This document shows, in pieces, positions 63,043 through 64,000 of a stretch of 64,000 bases of DNA. The position numbers and the translations under genes are program-made. Under the pieces are notes generated by a model. The model worked only from the letters and a program-made list of their open reading frames with translations. It did no database searches and had not been told where the DNA came from. This DNA is from Ahrensia sp. (lineage in GTDB: Bacteria; Pseudomonadota; Alphaproteobacteria; Rhizobiales; Rhizobiaceae): assembly GCA_002698425.1 (NCBI GenBank), contig NZXU01000106.1, positions 5,447-69,446 of the forward strand. The letters run 5' to 3'. Numbering within the stretch: position 1 is the first letter of the stretch; each line of letters starts with the position of its first letter.

Positions 63043-63678
63043 TTAGCTCACGCCGCACACTTGATCGAGCTTGGCGCGAGCGGCCGTGACGGGAACCCCA
63101 TCCGCAGTCGTATAGGTGTGGTCGGACATCTTCTGCAGGGCCATGCGGCGCTCAGATACGTAAGTCCGGGCCGCCTCGACAACACGCGGAGGGTCGGAAG
63201 CACCAATCTCAGGTTCAAAAAGATCGAGCGCCTTTGTGACAGCGGCATTCTGGTTTGCCACGTACATGTCGATACTCGGCGTCTCCCAGTTCCATCCCGC
63301 CGGCAAGGCCGGAATCGCATTGAGCGCAGCCTTGGTCGAGGGCCACGCCTCACACGTCGAGCTGGCCTCGGTGGCGTTGTCCTGTGCTGGCGCGTTCTGG
63401 GCAGCTGTCGGAGCGGGGCCAGCGGGCGCGGCGGTGTCGGGGCCACGGCTCAGCAGGACTGCTGCGATTACCGCGGTGGCGATGATGATGGCCGCGACGA
63501 TGATGGCGACGGGAAGCCACCGCCGTGCCGGCTTGGCAGGCGGGTAGTACGGCGGCCACTGGGGCGGAGGCCCGGGCGGCGCGCTGATGGGGCGGTTTCC
63601 CTCCATAGGGGAATCGTAGCGCCCTGGGATCGCTCCGTCACTGGTGATCGGGGCGTCAAGCTGCGCAAATCGTGCCAT
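63043..63678 (-). CDS. Membrane-anchored protein with proline-rich cytoplasmic tail
   Basis: 211 residues. A proline-rich N-terminus (SAPPGPPPQWPPYYPP) leads to one membrane segment (about 54-75, LPVAIIVAAIIIATAVIAAV), then an extracytoplasmic domain of about 130 residues with two cysteines. GGAAGGGGG precedes the ATG at 63678. This architecture is common in mycobacterial proteins near surface and secretion genes. Co-transcribed with the next two genes. Confidence 0.72.
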   Translation of the reverse strand: MARFAQLDAPITSDGAIPGRYDSPMEGNRPISAPPGPPPQWPPYYPPAKPARRWLPVAIIVAAIIIATAVIAAVLLSRGPDTAAPAGPAPTAAQNAPAQDNATEASSTCEAWPSTKAALNAIPALPAGWNWETPSIDMYVANQNAAVTKALDLFEPEIGASDPPRVVEAARTYVSERRMALQKMSDHTYTTADGVPVTAARAKLDQVCGVS

Positions 63679-64000
63679 GGCGAGCCCCCTTCCTGGCTAT
63701 TTGCCCGGTCAACGGCTGGCCGAGCTTCTGTCGTATCAATGTGATAGCTCCATGCTAGCACATTGCAACAGAGGTGGTCCTTGGCATAATTTCGCCAGGG
63801 AACCGGCCGATGACGGCCGTTGGTTCGAGCGTATGAGGCCAAGGTGTGGTCGTTGGGCTCCGCCGTGGGACGTGCTATCGGTGCAGGTGAGCAACTCCGT
63901 TGACGTGATGGCCGCTCGCCAGTTGCGCGGAAAATAGACGCTCCGCGGCAACCGATTTGGGCCTCGCGCGCTGTTAGCTTGCTTGGTATAGCCGTCCAAG
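63679..64000. promoter_or_regulatory. Right-end region without a gene
   Basis: Holds a dyad TGTGATAG and CTAGCACA (about 63,741-63,763, one mismatch) and one reverse copy of the CACGTCCC motif at 63867-63878. A promoter for the gene at 63,678 is expected here. No convincing reading frame. Confidence 0.4.

Overview
The window looks like actinobacterial, most probably mycobacterial, DNA on an accessory replicon or a large genomic island. Reasons: high GC throughout, a pyruvate carboxylase of exactly 1127 residues ending in AMKME-type biotin sequence, a GlnA4 and AldC pair like that of Mycobacterium tuberculosis, an Rv1733c-like membrane protein, and secreted proteins of mycobacterial type. No rRNA or tRNA gene was seen. 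Two blocks with different character meet at about 42,870: a metabolic island (1-42,870) and a more GC-rich plasmid-type block (42,870-64,000).

Metabolic island. A likely nine-gene operon on the minus strand (14,218 down to 430) is headed by a tandem glycine riboswitch and reads gcvP-gcvT-gcvH-glyA-sdaA-pdxS-lipA-lpd-pyc. It encodes the whole glycine cleavage system, serine hydroxymethyltransferase, serine deaminase and pyruvate carboxylase, plus enzymes supplying PLP and lipoate: in effect a glycine to serine to pyruvate to oxaloacetate route with cofactor supply. Upstream lie glnA4, a class III aminotransferase and an aldehyde dehydrogenase (14,741-18,913), then an NCS1 permease, pxpC, pxpB, a biotin carboxylase and a biotin carrier protein (19,466-24,410, minus). 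Divergent from these (25,221-32,748, plus) are a branched-chain-amino-acid-type ABC importer with a LivM-LivG fusion, pxpA (LamB/YcsF), an FCD-type GntR regulator and a PuuD-like gamma-glutamyl amidase. I infer a biotin- and ATP-dependent lactam or cyclic-amide hydrolase with its own uptake and regulation, next to a gamma-glutamylation pathway, both able to feed nitrogen and glycine into the riboswitch operon. Further right are an ndh pseudogene, ald, a small tautomerase, a type III glutamine synthetase, an Rv1733c-like protein, a MetX-like hydrolase and a second NCS1 permease.

Junction. At about 42,868 a decayed D-cysteine-desulfhydrase-like gene, lacking its N-terminus, abuts a plasmid-type gene that appears to lack its own 5' end: a probable recombination scar. 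At the extreme left, bases 24-70 look like the end of an insertion sequence.

Plasmid-type block. It holds an ATP-dependent DNA ligase, two FtsK/EccC-related proteins sharing an N-terminal motif (one with intact Walker motifs, one without), a large protein with a C-terminal ADP-ribosyltransferase domain, a secreted low-complexity protein, a ParB-like protein, a VapBC toxin-antitoxin pair with a perfect palindromic operator, a stand-alone TnpB nuclease followed by a duplicated 33-bp structured element, a DUF2637/SpdB-like protein, a secreted HNH nuclease and several large secreted or membrane proteins. A motif with core CACGTCCC recurs between genes only in this block.
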